Below, one piece after another: positions 55,321-64,000 of a stretch of 64,000 nucleotides of DNA; positions within the stretch are counted from its first letter, which is position 1; each line of letters starts with the position of its first letter. The position numbers were made by a program, and so were the translations under genes. The notes beneath the pieces were generated by a model. The model worked only from the letters and a program-made list of their open reading frames with translations. It ran no database searches and had not been told where the DNA came from. Source of the stretch: Saccharopolyspora spinosa NRRL 18395 (GTDB taxonomy: Bacteria; Actinomycetota; Actinomycetes; Mycobacteriales; Pseudonocardiaceae); assembly GCF_000194155.1 (NCBI RefSeq), contig NZ_GL877883.1:54572-118571 (forward strand), in the 5' to 3' direction.

Positions 55321-56901
55321 CTACGACACGAAGCCACCGACGTTCGCCCAGTCCAGAGCCAAGGTCGGCAGCACGCCCAGCAGCAGCGTCACGACCACAC
55401 CGAGCGTGATCGCCGCTGTCGTGAACGCACCCGGCACGCTGACGGTGGGGCCGTCCGCGGCCGGTTCGCTGAAGTACATCAGCACGATGACACGAAGGTA
55501 GAAGAAGGCGGCAACCGCACTGGCCACCAGGGCCACCACCACCAGCGGGGCCATGCCATCCGCCAGTGCCGCCTCGAAGACCACGAACTTCCCGACGAAA
55601 CCGCTCGTCAGCGGGATGCCAGCGAGGGCGAACAGCAGGAAGGTGAACACCCCGGCGACCAGCGGTGAACGCTTCGCCAACCCGGCCCAGTCCGAAAGGT
55701 GAGTTGCCTCACCATCGGCCCTGCGCACGAGGCTGATCACACCGAACACGGCGATCGTGGTGAACCCGTAGGTCAGCAGGTAGAACAGCGTGCCGGCCAG
55801 CCCGCGCTCGGTCAGTGCGATCGCACCGATCAGCATGAACCCGGCGTGCGCGACGGACGAGTAGGCGATCATCCGCTTGATGTCGCGCTGCGTCAGGCCG
55901 AGCACCACGCCGATGACCATCGACGCGATCGCCACGGCCCACAGCACACCGCGCCACTCCCAGCTGGACGCCTGGAACGCGACCTGCAGCACCCGCAGGA
56001 TCCCGCCGAACGCGGCGACCTTGGTGCAGGCCGCCATGAAGCCGGTGACCGCGGTCGGGGCGCCCTGGTAGACGTCCGGGGTCCAGGTGTGGAACGGGCC
56101 GACCGAGGCCTTGAACAGCAGGCCCACCAGCAGCAGCCCGAGCCCGGCGAACAGCAGCGTGTCCGAGCGCTCCGTTCCGGCGGTGGCGTCCGCGATGGCC
56201 TGGAGCTTCACCGAACCGGCGTAGCCGTAGAGCAGGGCCAGGCCGTAAAGGAAGAACGCAGAGGCGAACGCGCCGAGGAGGAAGTACTTGACCGCCGCCT
56301 CCTGCGACAGCAAGCGACGCCGTTTGGCCAGCCCGCACATCAGGTACAGCGGCAGGCTCAGCACCTCGAGCGCGATGAACATGGTCAGCAGGTCGTTCGC
56401 CGCGCAGAACACCATCATCCCGCCGAGGGAGAACAGGGCGAGCGGGAAGACCTCGGTGCGCATCCCCGCGACCCCGGCGGCCGCGCGGGTCATCGCGCCC
56501 GGCCCGTCGGTGGCCCGCGACTCGGCGACGAAGGCGCCGCCCGGCTCCACCGAGCGGTCCGCGATCATCAGGATCGCCGCCAGGCCGAGCGCGAGCAGGG
56601 TGCCCCACAGGAACAGCGTGGGCGGGTCGACCGCGAGGCTGTCGGACAGCGTGGTCACGCCGGTACCGCCGCCGCGGGCGTACACCGCCAACGCCACCCC
56701 GGCGATCACGATCGCCGCCAGGCTCAAGCCCACCTGCACCGACCAGCGCTGGTGCCGCGGCAGGAACGCCTCGACGAGGATCGCCAGGCAGGCCGCGCCG
56801 AGGATCACCAGGATCGGGGCGATGGCCGCGTAGTCGATCGGCGGGATCTGCACGTCCGGGAGCTGCGTCATCGCGCCCGCCCCATTCGTCAAGACGCCCA
56901 C
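55321..56901 (-). CDS. nuoN: NADH-quinone oxidoreductase subunit N
   Basis: 526 residues from GTG 56901, which has AGGGAGG 9 nt upstream and lies 2 nt after the nuoM stop; ATG 56871 (MTQLPDVQIPP) is an alternative. About 14 transmembrane helices. The antiporter-like core includes ALEVLSLPLYLMCG, KYFLLGAFASAFFLYG with its conserved Lys, FHTWTPDVYQGAPTAVTGFM and DIKRMIAYSSVAHAGFML. It is the distal proton-pumping subunit of complex I; last nuo gene before the polyprenyl synthase. Confidence 0.97.
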   Translation of the reverse strand: MGVLTNGAGAMTQLPDVQIPPIDYAAIAPILVILGAACLAILVEAFLPRHQRWSVQVGLSLAAIVIAGVALAVYARGGGTGVTTLSDSLAVDPPTLFLWGTLLALGLAAILMIADRSVEPGGAFVAESRATDGPGAMTRAAAGVAGMRTEVFPLALFSLGGMMVFCAANDLLTMFIALEVLSLPLYLMCGLAKRRRLLSQEAAVKYFLLGAFASAFFLYGLALLYGYAGSVKLQAIADATAGTERSDTLLFAGLGLLLVGLLFKASVGPFHTWTPDVYQGAPTAVTGFMAACTKVAAFGGILRVLQVAFQASSWEWRGVLWAVAIASMVIGVVLGLTQRDIKRMIAYSSVAHAGFMLIGAIALTERGLAGTLFYLLTYGFTTIAVFGVISLVRRADGEATHLSDWAGLAKRSPLVAGVFTFLLFALAGIPLTSGFVGKFVVFEAALADGMAPLVVVALVASAVAAFFYLRVIVLMYFSEPAADGPTVSVPGAFTTAAITLGVVVTLLLGVLPTLALDWANVGGFVS

Positions 56902-56903
56902 TG

Positions 56904-58481
56904 TCAGTTACCTCCCTGCGAGGTCACGGGGTCGGTGACGCCGACCTCGCTCATGGTTGCCGCGACCGACGGGTTGATCACGTCCAACACCGGCTTCGGG
57001 TAGAAGCCCAACGCGAGCACCAGCACGATCAGCGGGGTCAGCACCGCGATCTCGCGGGCGCCGAGGTCGCCAACCCGCAGCCGGTGCGCGCCCGGCTTGT
57101 TCGGGTCGGTCACCGTGCCCGGCCCGCCCGCGGTGCCCAGCAGCGCGTCACCGCGCACCGGGCCCTGCATCGTCCGCTGGTACAGCCAGAGCACGTAGAC
57201 GGCGGCCAGCACCATGCCGATGGTGGCGAACACCGTGTACACCGGCTGGGTCTGGAAAGCACCGACCAGTACCAGGAACTCGCTGATGAACGAGTTCGTG
57301 CCGGGCAGCGACAGGGTGCTCAACCCGGCGATCAGCAGCGTGCCGGCCAGCAGCGGCGCGACCTTCGCCATGCCGCCGTAGTCGGCGATCCGGGTGGAAC
57401 CGCCGCGCACGATCACCATGCCGATCACCAGGATCAGCATGCCCGTCGCGATGCTGTGGTTGATCATGTACGACACCGCGCCCACCTGCGCCTGCGAGGT
57501 GAACGCGAAAATGCCCAGCGCGATGAAGCCGAAGTGCGCGATCGACACGTAGGCGATGAAGCGCTTGAGGTCGGTCTGGCCGAAGGCCTGCAGCGAGCCG
57601 TAGAGCACGCCGATCACCGCGAGCACCAACACCATCGGGGCGAGCAGCTTCGACGCCTCCGGCGTCAGCGGCAGGCTGTAGCGCAGGAAGCCGAAGGTGC
57701 CGACCTTGTCGAGCACGCCGACGACGATCACCGCGACACCGATCGGCGCCTGCTGCGCCGCGTCCGGCAGCCAGGTGTGGAACGGGATCAGCGGGGCCTT
57801 GATGGCGAACGCGGTGAAGAACCCGAGGAACAGCCACACCTGCACGCTGGTCGGCGCGTCGGAAAGCACCGGCACAAGCGACGCCCAGTCGAAGGTGCCG
57901 CGCCCGGTGACCTGCGCGCTGTAGACGTACGCGCCGATAGCCGAGGCCAGCATGATCAGGCCGCCGAGGAACGAGTACAGGAAGAACTTCACCGCGGCGT
58001 AGGTGCGGTTCTCGCCGCCGTAGCCGCCGATGAGGAAGTACATCGGGATCAGCATGATCTCGAAGAGCACATAGAACAGGAACACGTCGGTCGCGGCGAA
58101 CACCGCAACCGTCAGGGCCTGCTCCAGCAGCAGCAGCGAGAAGAAGCCGCCGTGGGTGCGCCCGGCAGGCAGGCGCTCACCCCAGCTGTAGCCGAGCACC
58201 AGGGGGGTGAGCAGCGCGATCACCGCGATCATCACCAGCGCGATGCCGTCCACGCCGAGCGAGAGCCGGATGTCGAACGCCGGGATCCACTCCACCGAGC
58301 TGGTGAGCTGCAGCCGCGGTCCCGCCGGGTCGTAGGTGAACCACGCGGCGACCGCGACCAGCAGCTCCGCCACGGAGAACCCGAGCGCGGTCCACTTGGC
58401 CACCACCGCGTTCCCGCGCAGCAGCGCCACCACGACCGACCCGACGATCGGCAGCAGGATCAGTGCGAGGAGCAGGGTCAT
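56904..58481 (-). CDS. nuoM: NADH-quinone oxidoreductase subunit M
   Basis: 525 residues from ATG 58481 with GGGAGGAG 5 nt upstream. Antiporter-like membrane subunit with LGVDGIALVMIAVIALLTPL, YVLFEIMLIPMYFLIGGYGG (conserved Glu), FFTAFAIKAPLIPFHTWLPD (conserved Lys) and DLKRFIAYVSIAHFGFIALG. Length and motifs are normal. It precedes nuoN by 2 nt and follows nuoL after an unusual 136-nt gap containing two palindromes. Confidence 0.97.
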   Translation of the reverse strand: MTLLLALILLPIVGSVVVALLRGNAVVAKWTALGFSVAELLVAVAAWFTYDPAGPRLQLTSSVEWIPAFDIRLSLGVDGIALVMIAVIALLTPLVLGYSWGERLPAGRTHGGFFSLLLLEQALTVAVFAATDVFLFYVLFEIMLIPMYFLIGGYGGENRTYAAVKFFLYSFLGGLIMLASAIGAYVYSAQVTGRGTFDWASLVPVLSDAPTSVQVWLFLGFFTAFAIKAPLIPFHTWLPDAAQQAPIGVAVIVVGVLDKVGTFGFLRYSLPLTPEASKLLAPMVLVLAVIGVLYGSLQAFGQTDLKRFIAYVSIAHFGFIALGIFAFTSQAQVGAVSYMINHSIATGMLILVIGMVIVRGGSTRIADYGGMAKVAPLLAGTLLIAGLSTLSLPGTNSFISEFLVLVGAFQTQPVYTVFATIGMVLAAVYVLWLYQRTMQGPVRGDALLGTAGGPGTVTDPNKPGAHRLRVGDLGAREIAVLTPLIVLVLALGFYPKPVLDVINPSVAATMSEVGVTDPVTSQGGN

Positions 58482-58518
58482 CGGATCTCCTCCCGGAGCT
58501 CGCTCGGCCAACCGCGAT

Positions 58519-58600
58519 GTCCACAGTGGACGTCCAGTTTCAATTGAAACTGTGGACCGGATCCCCGGGTTGACGGCAGTTTCAATTGAAACCGCGGTCC
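58519..58600. repeat. Two TTTCAATTGAAA palindromes between nuoL and nuoM
   Basis: CAGTTTCAATTGAAACTG (58535-58552) is a perfect 18-bp palindrome, preceded by the palindrome GTCCACAGTGGAC (58519-58531) and followed by TGGACC. GTTTCAATTGAAAC recurs at 58579-58592, followed by CGCGGTCC. No gene is present in the 136-nt gap; the other nuo genes are nearly contiguous. Confidence 0.82.
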
Positions 58601-58617
58601 GGGGCGCAACGAGGTCG

Positions 58618-60648
58618 TCATGTCGGGATCCCCACTGCCATCAGGGCGGCGATCACCAGGATTCCGCCGAGGAGCATGGACAGGGCGTAGGACCGGACGA
58701 AGCCGGTCTGCAGCCGGCGCAGTCGGCCGGAGCTGAAGCCGAGGAACCCGGCGATGCCGTTGACAGTGCCGTCGACGCCCTTCTGGTCCACAGTGACCAG
58801 TCCGCGCGCCAGGCCGAACGTCGGCCGCACCGCCAGGAGGTTGTTCAGCGCGTTGCCGCCCAGGTCCGCGCGGGCCGCGCGCACGATCGGCGACACCCGC
58901 TCCGGGCGCTCCACCGGAACCGGCTTGCGCCCGACCACCAGCCAGGCGATCAGCACGCCCAGCGCGGAGAGCGCGACGGTCAGCACCGGGATCATCGCGT
59001 GCGGGATCGCGGTGTGCTCGGCCTCGTGCAGTTCGCCCAGCGACGGCGCGAGGAATCCGACCAGCCGGTCGCCGCCGGCGAAGAACATGCCCGCCGCGAC
59101 CGAGCCGACGGCCAGCACGATCATCGGCGCGGTCATCACCGCGGGCGACTCGTGCGGGTGGAAGGCTCTGTCCGCGCCCCCGGGCGCGTTCTCGGCATTC
59201 AGCTTCTCCCAGCGCTTCTCGCCGAAGAACGTCATCAGCACCAGGCGGGTCATGTAGAACGCGGTGATCGCCGCGCCCAGCATCGCCGCGCCGCCGAACA
59301 CCCAGCCGCGCCAGCCCTCCTGGCCAAACGCCGCCTCGATGATCGCGTCCTTCGAGTAGAACCCGGACAGGAACGGGAAACCGATCAGCGCCAGGTAGCC
59401 GAGCCCGAAGGTGGCGAAGGTGATCGGCATGAACCGGTAGAGGCCGCCGAACTTGCGCATGTCGACCTCGTCGTTCATGCCGTGCATCACCGAACCGGCC
59501 CCGAGGAACAGCCCGGCCTTGAAGAAGCCGTGGGTCAGCAGGTGCATGATGCCCAGCGCATACCCGGCCGGGCCGAGCCCGACGGCCAGCATCATGTAGC
59601 CGATCTGGCTGACCGTGGAATACGCCAGGACCTTCTTGATGTCGTCGTAGGCGCAACCGATGATGCAGCCGACCAGCAACGTCACGGCACCGACGATGGT
59701 GACCGCCAGCTGCCCGCCGGGCGAGAGCGTGAACAGCGGGTTGGACCGCGCGATCAGGTACACGCCCGCGGTGACCATGGTCGCGGCGTGGATGAGCGCG
59801 GACACCGGGGTCGGGCCTTCCATCGCGTCCGGCAACCACGCCTGCAGCGGCACCTGGCCGGACTTGCCGCAGGCACCCAGCAACAGCAGCAGCGTGATCG
59901 CCAGCAGTACGCCCGGCGTGAGCTCGCCGGCGCGGGCGAAGACCTCGGTGTACTGGGTGGTGCCCAGGTTCGCGAACAGCAGGAAGATCGCCAGCGCCAG
60001 GCCGACGTCACCGACCCGGTTCATCACGAACGCCTTCGTCGCCGCTGCGGCCGCCGACGGGCGGCCCTGCCAGAAGCCGATCAGCAGGTACGACGCGAGG
60101 CCGACGCCTTCCCAACCCAGGTACAGGGTCACGAAGCTGTTGCCCAGCACCAGGACCAGCATCGCGGCGACGAACAGGTTGAGGTAGGCGAAGAACCGGC
60201 GGCGTTCGGTGTTGTCCCGCCCGGTTCGGCCTTCCTGGTCGTGCGCCATGTAGCCGATCGAGTAGATGTGGATCAGCGAGCCCACACCGGTGATCAGCAG
60301 CACGAACACCATCGCCAGCGGGTCGAGCCGGAGCCCGAAGTCGACCTGCAGGGCGTTGACCGGGATCCACGAGAACATGTGCAGTTCCCGCACCTGGCCG
60401 CCCTCGGGCATCCCGGCGATGGAGCTGAACAGCAGCACCCCGTACACGAAGGACGCGATCACGGTGGCGCAACCGAGGATGTGGCCCCAGCCGTTGGACC
60501 GTCGTCCGGCGACGAGCAGGATCAGCGCGCCCAGCGCGGGGAATGCGACCAGCAGCCAGGCGTTCTGCTGGATCCCGCCGGCCGCGCTGACCACGTCCGG
60601 GTTGGTCCCGGCCAGGAAGGCCCCGGTAGTCATCATTGCCGTCACCAC
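58618..60648 (-). CDS. nuoL: NADH-quinone oxidoreductase subunit L
   Basis: 676 residues from GTG 60648; ATG codons at 60636 and 60633 are alternatives. The N-terminal FGLRLDPLAMVFVLLITGVG, the antiporter core YLGWEGVGLASYLLIGFWQG, GKSGQVPLQAWLPDAMEGPT, LIHAATMVTAGVYLIAR and DIKKVLAYSTVSQIGYMMLA, and a C-terminal extension containing the long lateral helix. It is the most distal pump of complex I. It begins 8 nt after nuoK. Confidence 0.97.
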   Translation of the reverse strand: MVTAMMTTGAFLAGTNPDVVSAAGGIQQNAWLLVAFPALGALILLVAGRRSNGWGHILGCATVIASFVYGVLLFSSIAGMPEGGQVRELHMFSWIPVNALQVDFGLRLDPLAMVFVLLITGVGSLIHIYSIGYMAHDQEGRTGRDNTERRRFFAYLNLFVAAMLVLVLGNSFVTLYLGWEGVGLASYLLIGFWQGRPSAAAAATKAFVMNRVGDVGLALAIFLLFANLGTTQYTEVFARAGELTPGVLLAITLLLLLGACGKSGQVPLQAWLPDAMEGPTPVSALIHAATMVTAGVYLIARSNPLFTLSPGGQLAVTIVGAVTLLVGCIIGCAYDDIKKVLAYSTVSQIGYMMLAVGLGPAGYALGIMHLLTHGFFKAGLFLGAGSVMHGMNDEVDMRKFGGLYRFMPITFATFGLGYLALIGFPFLSGFYSKDAIIEAAFGQEGWRGWVFGGAAMLGAAITAFYMTRLVLMTFFGEKRWEKLNAENAPGGADRAFHPHESPAVMTAPMIVLAVGSVAAGMFFAGGDRLVGFLAPSLGELHEAEHTAIPHAMIPVLTVALSALGVLIAWLVVGRKPVPVERPERVSPIVRAARADLGGNALNNLLAVRPTFGLARGLVTVDQKGVDGTVNGIAGFLGFSSGRLRRLQTGFVRSYALSMLLGGILVIAALMAVGIPT

Positions 60649-60656
60649 GCGCCCTC

Positions 60657-60956
60657 TCAGTACTTCAGCAGGTTGGCGTCATCGACCGAGGCCGAGCGAC
60701 GCGTCCGGAAGATCGACATGATGATGGCCAGGCCGACCACCACCTCGGCCGCGGCGACCACCATCACGAAGAAGGCCATGACCTGCCCATGCACCGTCCC
60801 CTCGATGCGGGCGAAGGTCACCAGCGTCAGGTTGACCGCGTTGAGCATCAGCTCGATGCACATGAACACCACGATCGCGTTGCGGCGCACCAGGACCCCG
60901 ACGGCACCGATGGTGAACAGCAACGCCGACAGCAGCAGGTAGTAGGTGGGCGTCAC
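60657..60956 (-). CDS. nuoK: NADH-quinone oxidoreductase subunit K
   Basis: 99 residues from GTG 60956, overlapping the nuoJ stop by 4 nt. Three helices with TPTYYLLLSALLFTIGAVGV, VVFMCIELMLNAVNLTLVTF (the two conserved Glu/Asn positions on the proton path) and VVGLAIIMSIFRTRRS. Typical NuoK length. Small membrane subunit at the centre of the proton channel. Confidence 0.96.
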   Translation of the reverse strand: MTPTYYLLLSALLFTIGAVGVLVRRNAIVVFMCIELMLNAVNLTLVTFARIEGTVHGQVMAFFVMVVAAAEVVVGLAIIMSIFRTRRSASVDDANLLKY

Positions 60957-61903
60957 TGCCGGACCTCCTCGGAGGAGACGTGCTCGGACTCGTGGCCGTT
61001 GGTGCTGCCCGCCCCGTTGCCGTTGGCGTTCGGGAGGGCCGAGTTCTTCTGCTCGGGCGCCGAGGGGGTCTCCTCGTGGTGCCCGCCGGTCAACGCGTGC
61101 GGATCGGGCACCGGCTCCGTGCCGGCGACCGCGCGCCGCTCCTCGCCGAGCCGGTCCGCGGGCAGGTTCTCCAGCAGCTCCGACAGCGATTCCGGCGCCA
61201 CCGATCCGTCCGGCAGCAGCGCCGGGACGGCGACGGAGTTAGCCGTCGCGTACACGCCGGGGCCGGGCAGCGGCGACGGGCGGTCGCCGCGGAACCGGGC
61301 GTTGGCCCGCTCCTTCTGGCTCAACCGCGGGCCGCGGCCCTTGCCGCCGTAGGCCAGCACCATCGCGCCCACCGCGGCGGTGATCAGCAGCGCCGAGGTC
61401 AGCTCGAACGGGAACAGGTAGTCGGTGAAGATCAGCCGCCCCAGGCCGCCCGCGCCGCCACCGGCCGGGGTCCACGGGTCCAGCAGCGCGGCGGGCTGCA
61501 CGGCAGTCAGCGCCCGCGCCAGCCCGGAGACCAGCAGCACGGCGAGGCCTATGCCGCCGAGACCGGCCCACAGCCGCTGCCCGCGCAGCACCTCGACCAC
61601 CGAGTCCGAGGAGTCGCGGCCGACCATCATCAGCACGAACAGGAACAGCATCATGATCGCGCCGGTGTAGACGATGATCTGGGTGAAGCCGAGGAACGGG
61701 GCGCTCTGCACCATGTAGAGCACGCCGAGACTCAGCATCGTCAGCGCCAGCCACAACGCGGAGTGGACCGCGTTGCGGGCGAACACCATGCCCAGCGCAC
61801 CGACCAGCGCCAGCGGGCCGAGCACCCAGAAGACCACCGTCTCGCCGGTGCCCACCACGCCACTCGGCGCCTGCGCGAGGAACTGCGCCGCTTCGATGGT
61901 CAT
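60953..61903 (-). CDS. nuoJ: NADH-quinone oxidoreductase subunit J
   Basis: 316 residues from ATG 61903, overlapping the nuoI stop by 4 nt. Five helices in the first about 190 residues, with GMVFARNAVHSALWLALTML and AIMMLFLFVLMMVGRDSSD. The C-terminal about 125 residues are a hydrophilic Pro/Gly/Glu/Asn-rich extension, longer than in E. coli but usual in actinobacteria. It contributes the pi-bulge region of the proton path. Confidence 0.96.
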   Translation of the reverse strand: MTIEAAQFLAQAPSGVVGTGETVVFWVLGPLALVGALGMVFARNAVHSALWLALTMLSLGVLYMVQSAPFLGFTQIIVYTGAIMMLFLFVLMMVGRDSSDSVVEVLRGQRLWAGLGGIGLAVLLVSGLARALTAVQPAALLDPWTPAGGGAGGLGRLIFTDYLFPFELTSALLITAAVGAMVLAYGGKGRGPRLSQKERANARFRGDRPSPLPGPGVYATANSVAVPALLPDGSVAPESLSELLENLPADRLGEERRAVAGTEPVPDPHALTGGHHEETPSAPEQKNSALPNANGNGAGSTNGHESEHVSSEEVRQ

Positions 61904-62466
61904 CTCCCGGCCTCCTCATGCCCGGACTCGACCGTCTCCTCCGCCGGGATCCCCCGCTGCCGGGCCAACTCGGGACCACGCACGTAGTAGTCCTGCTCGT
62001 CGTTGCCCAGCCGCATCGGGTGCGGCGGCTGCTCCATGCCGGGCAGCAGCGGCGCCAGCAGGTCCGCCTTGGTGTAGATCAGGTCCTGGCGGTTGTCGTC
62101 GGCGGTTTCGTACTCGTTGGTCATCGTCAGCGCGCGCGTCGGGCAGGCCTCGATGCACAACCCGCAGCCGATGCAGCGCAGGTAGTTGATCTGGTAGTCC
62201 GCGCCGTAGCGCTCACCGGGCGAGAACCGGGCCTCGTCGGTGTTGTCCCCGCCCTCCACGAAGATCGCGTCGGCCGGGCACGCCCAGGCGCACAGCTCGC
62301 AGCCGACGCACTTCTCCAGCCCGTCCGGGTGCCGGTTGAGCTGGTGGCGGCCGTGGAACCGGGGCGCCGGGATCTTCTTGACCTCGGGGTACTCCTCGGT
62401 GACGACCTTCTTGAACATGGTCGAGAAGGTGACGCCGAAGCCCTTGATCGGATCAAACATTCCCAT
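61900..62466 (-). CDS. nuoI: NADH-quinone oxidoreductase subunit I
   Basis: 188 residues from ATG 62466 with AGGAGG 6 nt upstream; it overlaps the nuoH end by 14 nt. Two 4Fe-4S motifs: CVGCELCAWACPADAI and CIGCGLCIEACPTRAL. N-terminal amphipathic MGMFDPIKGFGVTFSTMF. It holds clusters N6a and N6b that pass electrons to NuoB. Motifs are intact. Confidence 0.97.
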   Translation of the reverse strand: MGMFDPIKGFGVTFSTMFKKVVTEEYPEVKKIPAPRFHGRHQLNRHPDGLEKCVGCELCAWACPADAIFVEGGDNTDEARFSPGERYGADYQINYLRCIGCGLCIEACPTRALTMTNEYETADDNRQDLIYTKADLLAPLLPGMEQPPHPMRLGNDEQDYYVRGPELARQRGIPAEETVESGHEEAGR

Positions 62467-63754
62467 GAGGCGCCTCCTCGCCTTCCGGACCCGCGACCTC
62501 GCCGGCACCGCTGCGCACCGGGGTGCGGCGCGGTGGGGTCTCGGGGACTTGCAGGTCCAGCGGCGGAACCGGGTAACCGCTGCCGGCCAGCGGGATCTCG
62601 TCGGCGTCCTTGGCCGGTTTGCGGTCCGGGATCAGGAACGTCGCCGCCAGCAGGATCGCGATCACGACGCCGCCGCCGATGAGGAACTGCTGCGAGGTGA
62701 CCGCTTCCTCGTTGCGCAGCGCGCGGATCACGGTCACCGCGATGATCCACGCCAGGCTCAGCGGGACCAGGACCTTCCAGCCCAGGTTCATGAACTGGTC
62801 GTAGCGCAGGCGGGGCAGCGTGCCGCGCAGCCAGATGAAGAAGAACAGGAACGCCACCGTCTTGCCGAGGAACCACAGCACCGGCCACCAACCGGTGTTG
62901 AACACCCCGTCGCCGATCAGCGACAGCGGCCACGGCGCGTGCCAGCCGCCGAGGAACAGCGTCGTCGCCAGCGCCGAGACGGTGACCATGTTGATGTACT
63001 CGGCGAGGAAGAACAGCGCGAACTTCAGCGACGAGTACTCGGTGTGGAACCCGCCGACCAGCTCCGACTCCGCTTCTGGCAGGTCGAATGGCGCGCGGTT
63101 GGTCTCACCGACCATTGACACCACGTAGACGGCGAAGCTGAACGGCAGCAGCAGGAAGAACCAGCCGCCCGTCTGCGCCTCGACGATGCCCGAGGTGGAC
63201 AGCGTGCCCGAGTACATGATCACCGCGACGAACGACAGGCCCATCGCGATCTCGTAGGAGATCACCTGCGCGGCCGAACGCAGCGAGCCGAGCAGCGGGT
63301 ACGGCGAGCCGGAAGCCCAGCCCGCCAGCACGATGCCGTAGACGCCGATGGAGGCGCAGGCCAGCACGACCAGCAGGCCGACCGGCAGGTCCACCAGTTG
63401 CAGCGCGGTCCGCTCGCCGAAGATGGTGACCTCGGGGCCGATCGGGATCACCGAGAACGACACCAGCGCGGGCGCCGCCGAGATCACCGGGGCCAGGAAG
63501 TACACCCACTTGTCGGCCAGGACGGGCCGGATGTCCTCCTTGAACGCCAGCTTCAAGCCGTCCGCCAACGACTGCAGCAACCCGAATGGGCCCGCCCGGT
63601 TGGGGCCGGGCCGGTGCTGCATCCGGCCGATGACCCGGCGCTCCGCCCAGATCGTCAACAGCGTCATGACGACCAGGAAAACGAAGATCACCAGGACCTT
63701 CAGCAGGATCAGCCAGAGCGGATCGTCGGCGAGCAGTTCCGCGGTTCTGGTCAT
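62453..63754 (-). CDS. nuoH: NADH-quinone oxidoreductase subunit H
   Basis: 433 residues from ATG 63754, overlapping the nuoG stop by 4 nt. Eight helices with ERRVIGRMQHRPGPNRAGPF, LADGLKLAFKEDI, GWASGSPYPLLGSLRSAAQV, ISYEIAMGL and RAPFDLPEAESELVGGFHTE. The C-terminus is a Pro/Arg/Glu-rich tail. It anchors the membrane arm and lines the quinone site (ERxxGRMQxRxGPN loop). Length slightly above average because of the tail. Confidence 0.97.
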   Translation of the reverse strand: MTRTAELLADDPLWLILLKVLVIFVFLVVMTLLTIWAERRVIGRMQHRPGPNRAGPFGLLQSLADGLKLAFKEDIRPVLADKWVYFLAPVISAAPALVSFSVIPIGPEVTIFGERTALQLVDLPVGLLVVLACASIGVYGIVLAGWASGSPYPLLGSLRSAAQVISYEIAMGLSFVAVIMYSGTLSTSGIVEAQTGGWFFLLLPFSFAVYVVSMVGETNRAPFDLPEAESELVGGFHTEYSSLKFALFFLAEYINMVTVSALATTLFLGGWHAPWPLSLIGDGVFNTGWWPVLWFLGKTVAFLFFFIWLRGTLPRLRYDQFMNLGWKVLVPLSLAWIIAVTVIRALRNEEAVTSQQFLIGGGVVIAILLAATFLIPDRKPAKDADEIPLAGSGYPVPPLDLQVPETPPRRTPVRSGAGEVAGPEGEEAPHGNV

Positions 63755-64000
63755 GCTCTCCCCCCGTCGAGGTGGGTGGTGCCGTGGCCATTGCCGGCCG
63801 CGGGAGGCATCGGCGTGGTGGCGGCGATGTCGACGAGCGCGCCGTGCCCGACGCCGAGGACGCGGTGCACCTCCGACGTGCCGGAGTCGGCGGGCAGCCA
63901 CAGTGCACCGTCGGGCATCTCGGCGAACTCGACCGGCAGCACGACTGCGCCCTTGGCGGTGCGGACCTCGATGCGCTGGCCGTGGCCGAGGCCGATCTGC
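63751..64000 (-). CDS. nuoG: NADH-quinone oxidoreductase subunit G, C-terminal end only
   Basis: The 3' part of the gene (82 codons plus stop; the 5' part is outside the window). The translation reads GLGHGQRIEVRTAKGAVVLP, then VEFAEMPDGALWLPADSG and ends GHGTTHLDGGRA. This matches the molybdopterin-dinucleotide-binding-like end of NuoG and is in the expected position, directly upstream of nuoH with a 4-nt overlap. Confidence 0.88.
   Translation of the reverse strand, partial: QIGLGHGQRIEVRTAKGAVVLPVEFAEMPDGALWLPADSGTSEVHRVLGVGHGALVDIAATTPMPPAAGNGHGTTHLDGGRA

Overview
The window is high-GC actinobacterial chromosome, most likely Pseudonocardiales and possibly Saccharopolyspora-like. This rests on the gene set: secE-nusG-rplKA-rplJL and rpoBC, a mycobacterial-type Mce operon, WXG/EspC/YbaB type VII secretion cassettes, an XRE-DUF5753/DUF397 pair, an F420-type oxidoreductase, a HadA/HadB-like pair and a nuo operon with a polyprenyl synthase. 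GTG and TTG starts and 4-nt ATGA/GTGA overlaps are frequent. Family names are from reading the translations; no database search was run.

Layout. 1-7 kb: two facing copies of a three-gene cassette (YbaB/EbfC-like protein, small EspC-like protein with a C-terminal YxxxD motif, large WXG-type protein), one on the minus strand (1-2249) and one on the plus strand (4973-6995), with a MocR-type regulator and a small coiled-coil protein between them. 7-10.2 kb: an unknown protein, two small minus-strand genes and a divergent XRE/DUF397 regulator pair facing a cluster of perfect palindromes. 10.2-17.8 kb: rpoC and rpoB (minus). 18.8-22 kb: a 1045-residue TPR/CHAT protein (plus). 22-33.9 kb: a complete Mce lipid-import operon (ATPase, two YrbE permeases, MceA-F, two Mce-associated proteins), all minus and sitting between rplL and rpoB. 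34-39.3 kb: rplL, rplJ, rplA, rplK, nusG, secE and tRNA-Trp (minus). 39.5-48.3 kb: aminotransferase, MaoC/HadA-HadB pair, rpmG, tRNA-Met, tRNA-Thr, a membrane EAL protein, a hydrolase, an F420-type oxidoreductase and tRNA-Tyr. 48.4-54 kb: yajQ, rfbA, htpX, a dimethylargininase-like enzyme with a divergent AsnC regulator, and a membrane-anchored sunset-motif protein. 54.2-64 kb: polyprenyl diphosphate synthase and nuoN-M-L-K-J-I-H-(G), all minus.

Non-coding and dynamic features. Two families of small repeats run through the window. One is a MITE-like element with GAGGCTGTTT termini (two short complete copies near 47.3 and 54.1 kb, two longer diverged copies near 22.2 and 31.7 kb). The other is a short palindrome with core TTTCMATTGAAA followed by a GGACC-like tail (near 26.1, 49.9 and 58.5 kb). 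Copies have altered genes: one palindrome forms a 48-nt in-frame insertion in the leader of the MceE lipoprotein, one MITE-like copy replaced the C-terminus of an Mce-associated protein, and another split a terminator hairpin. Two coding frames look broken (mceC near 27.77 kb; the glycine/serine tail of the first large WXG protein at a run of seven C near 225-231). Strong intrinsic terminators separate the units.
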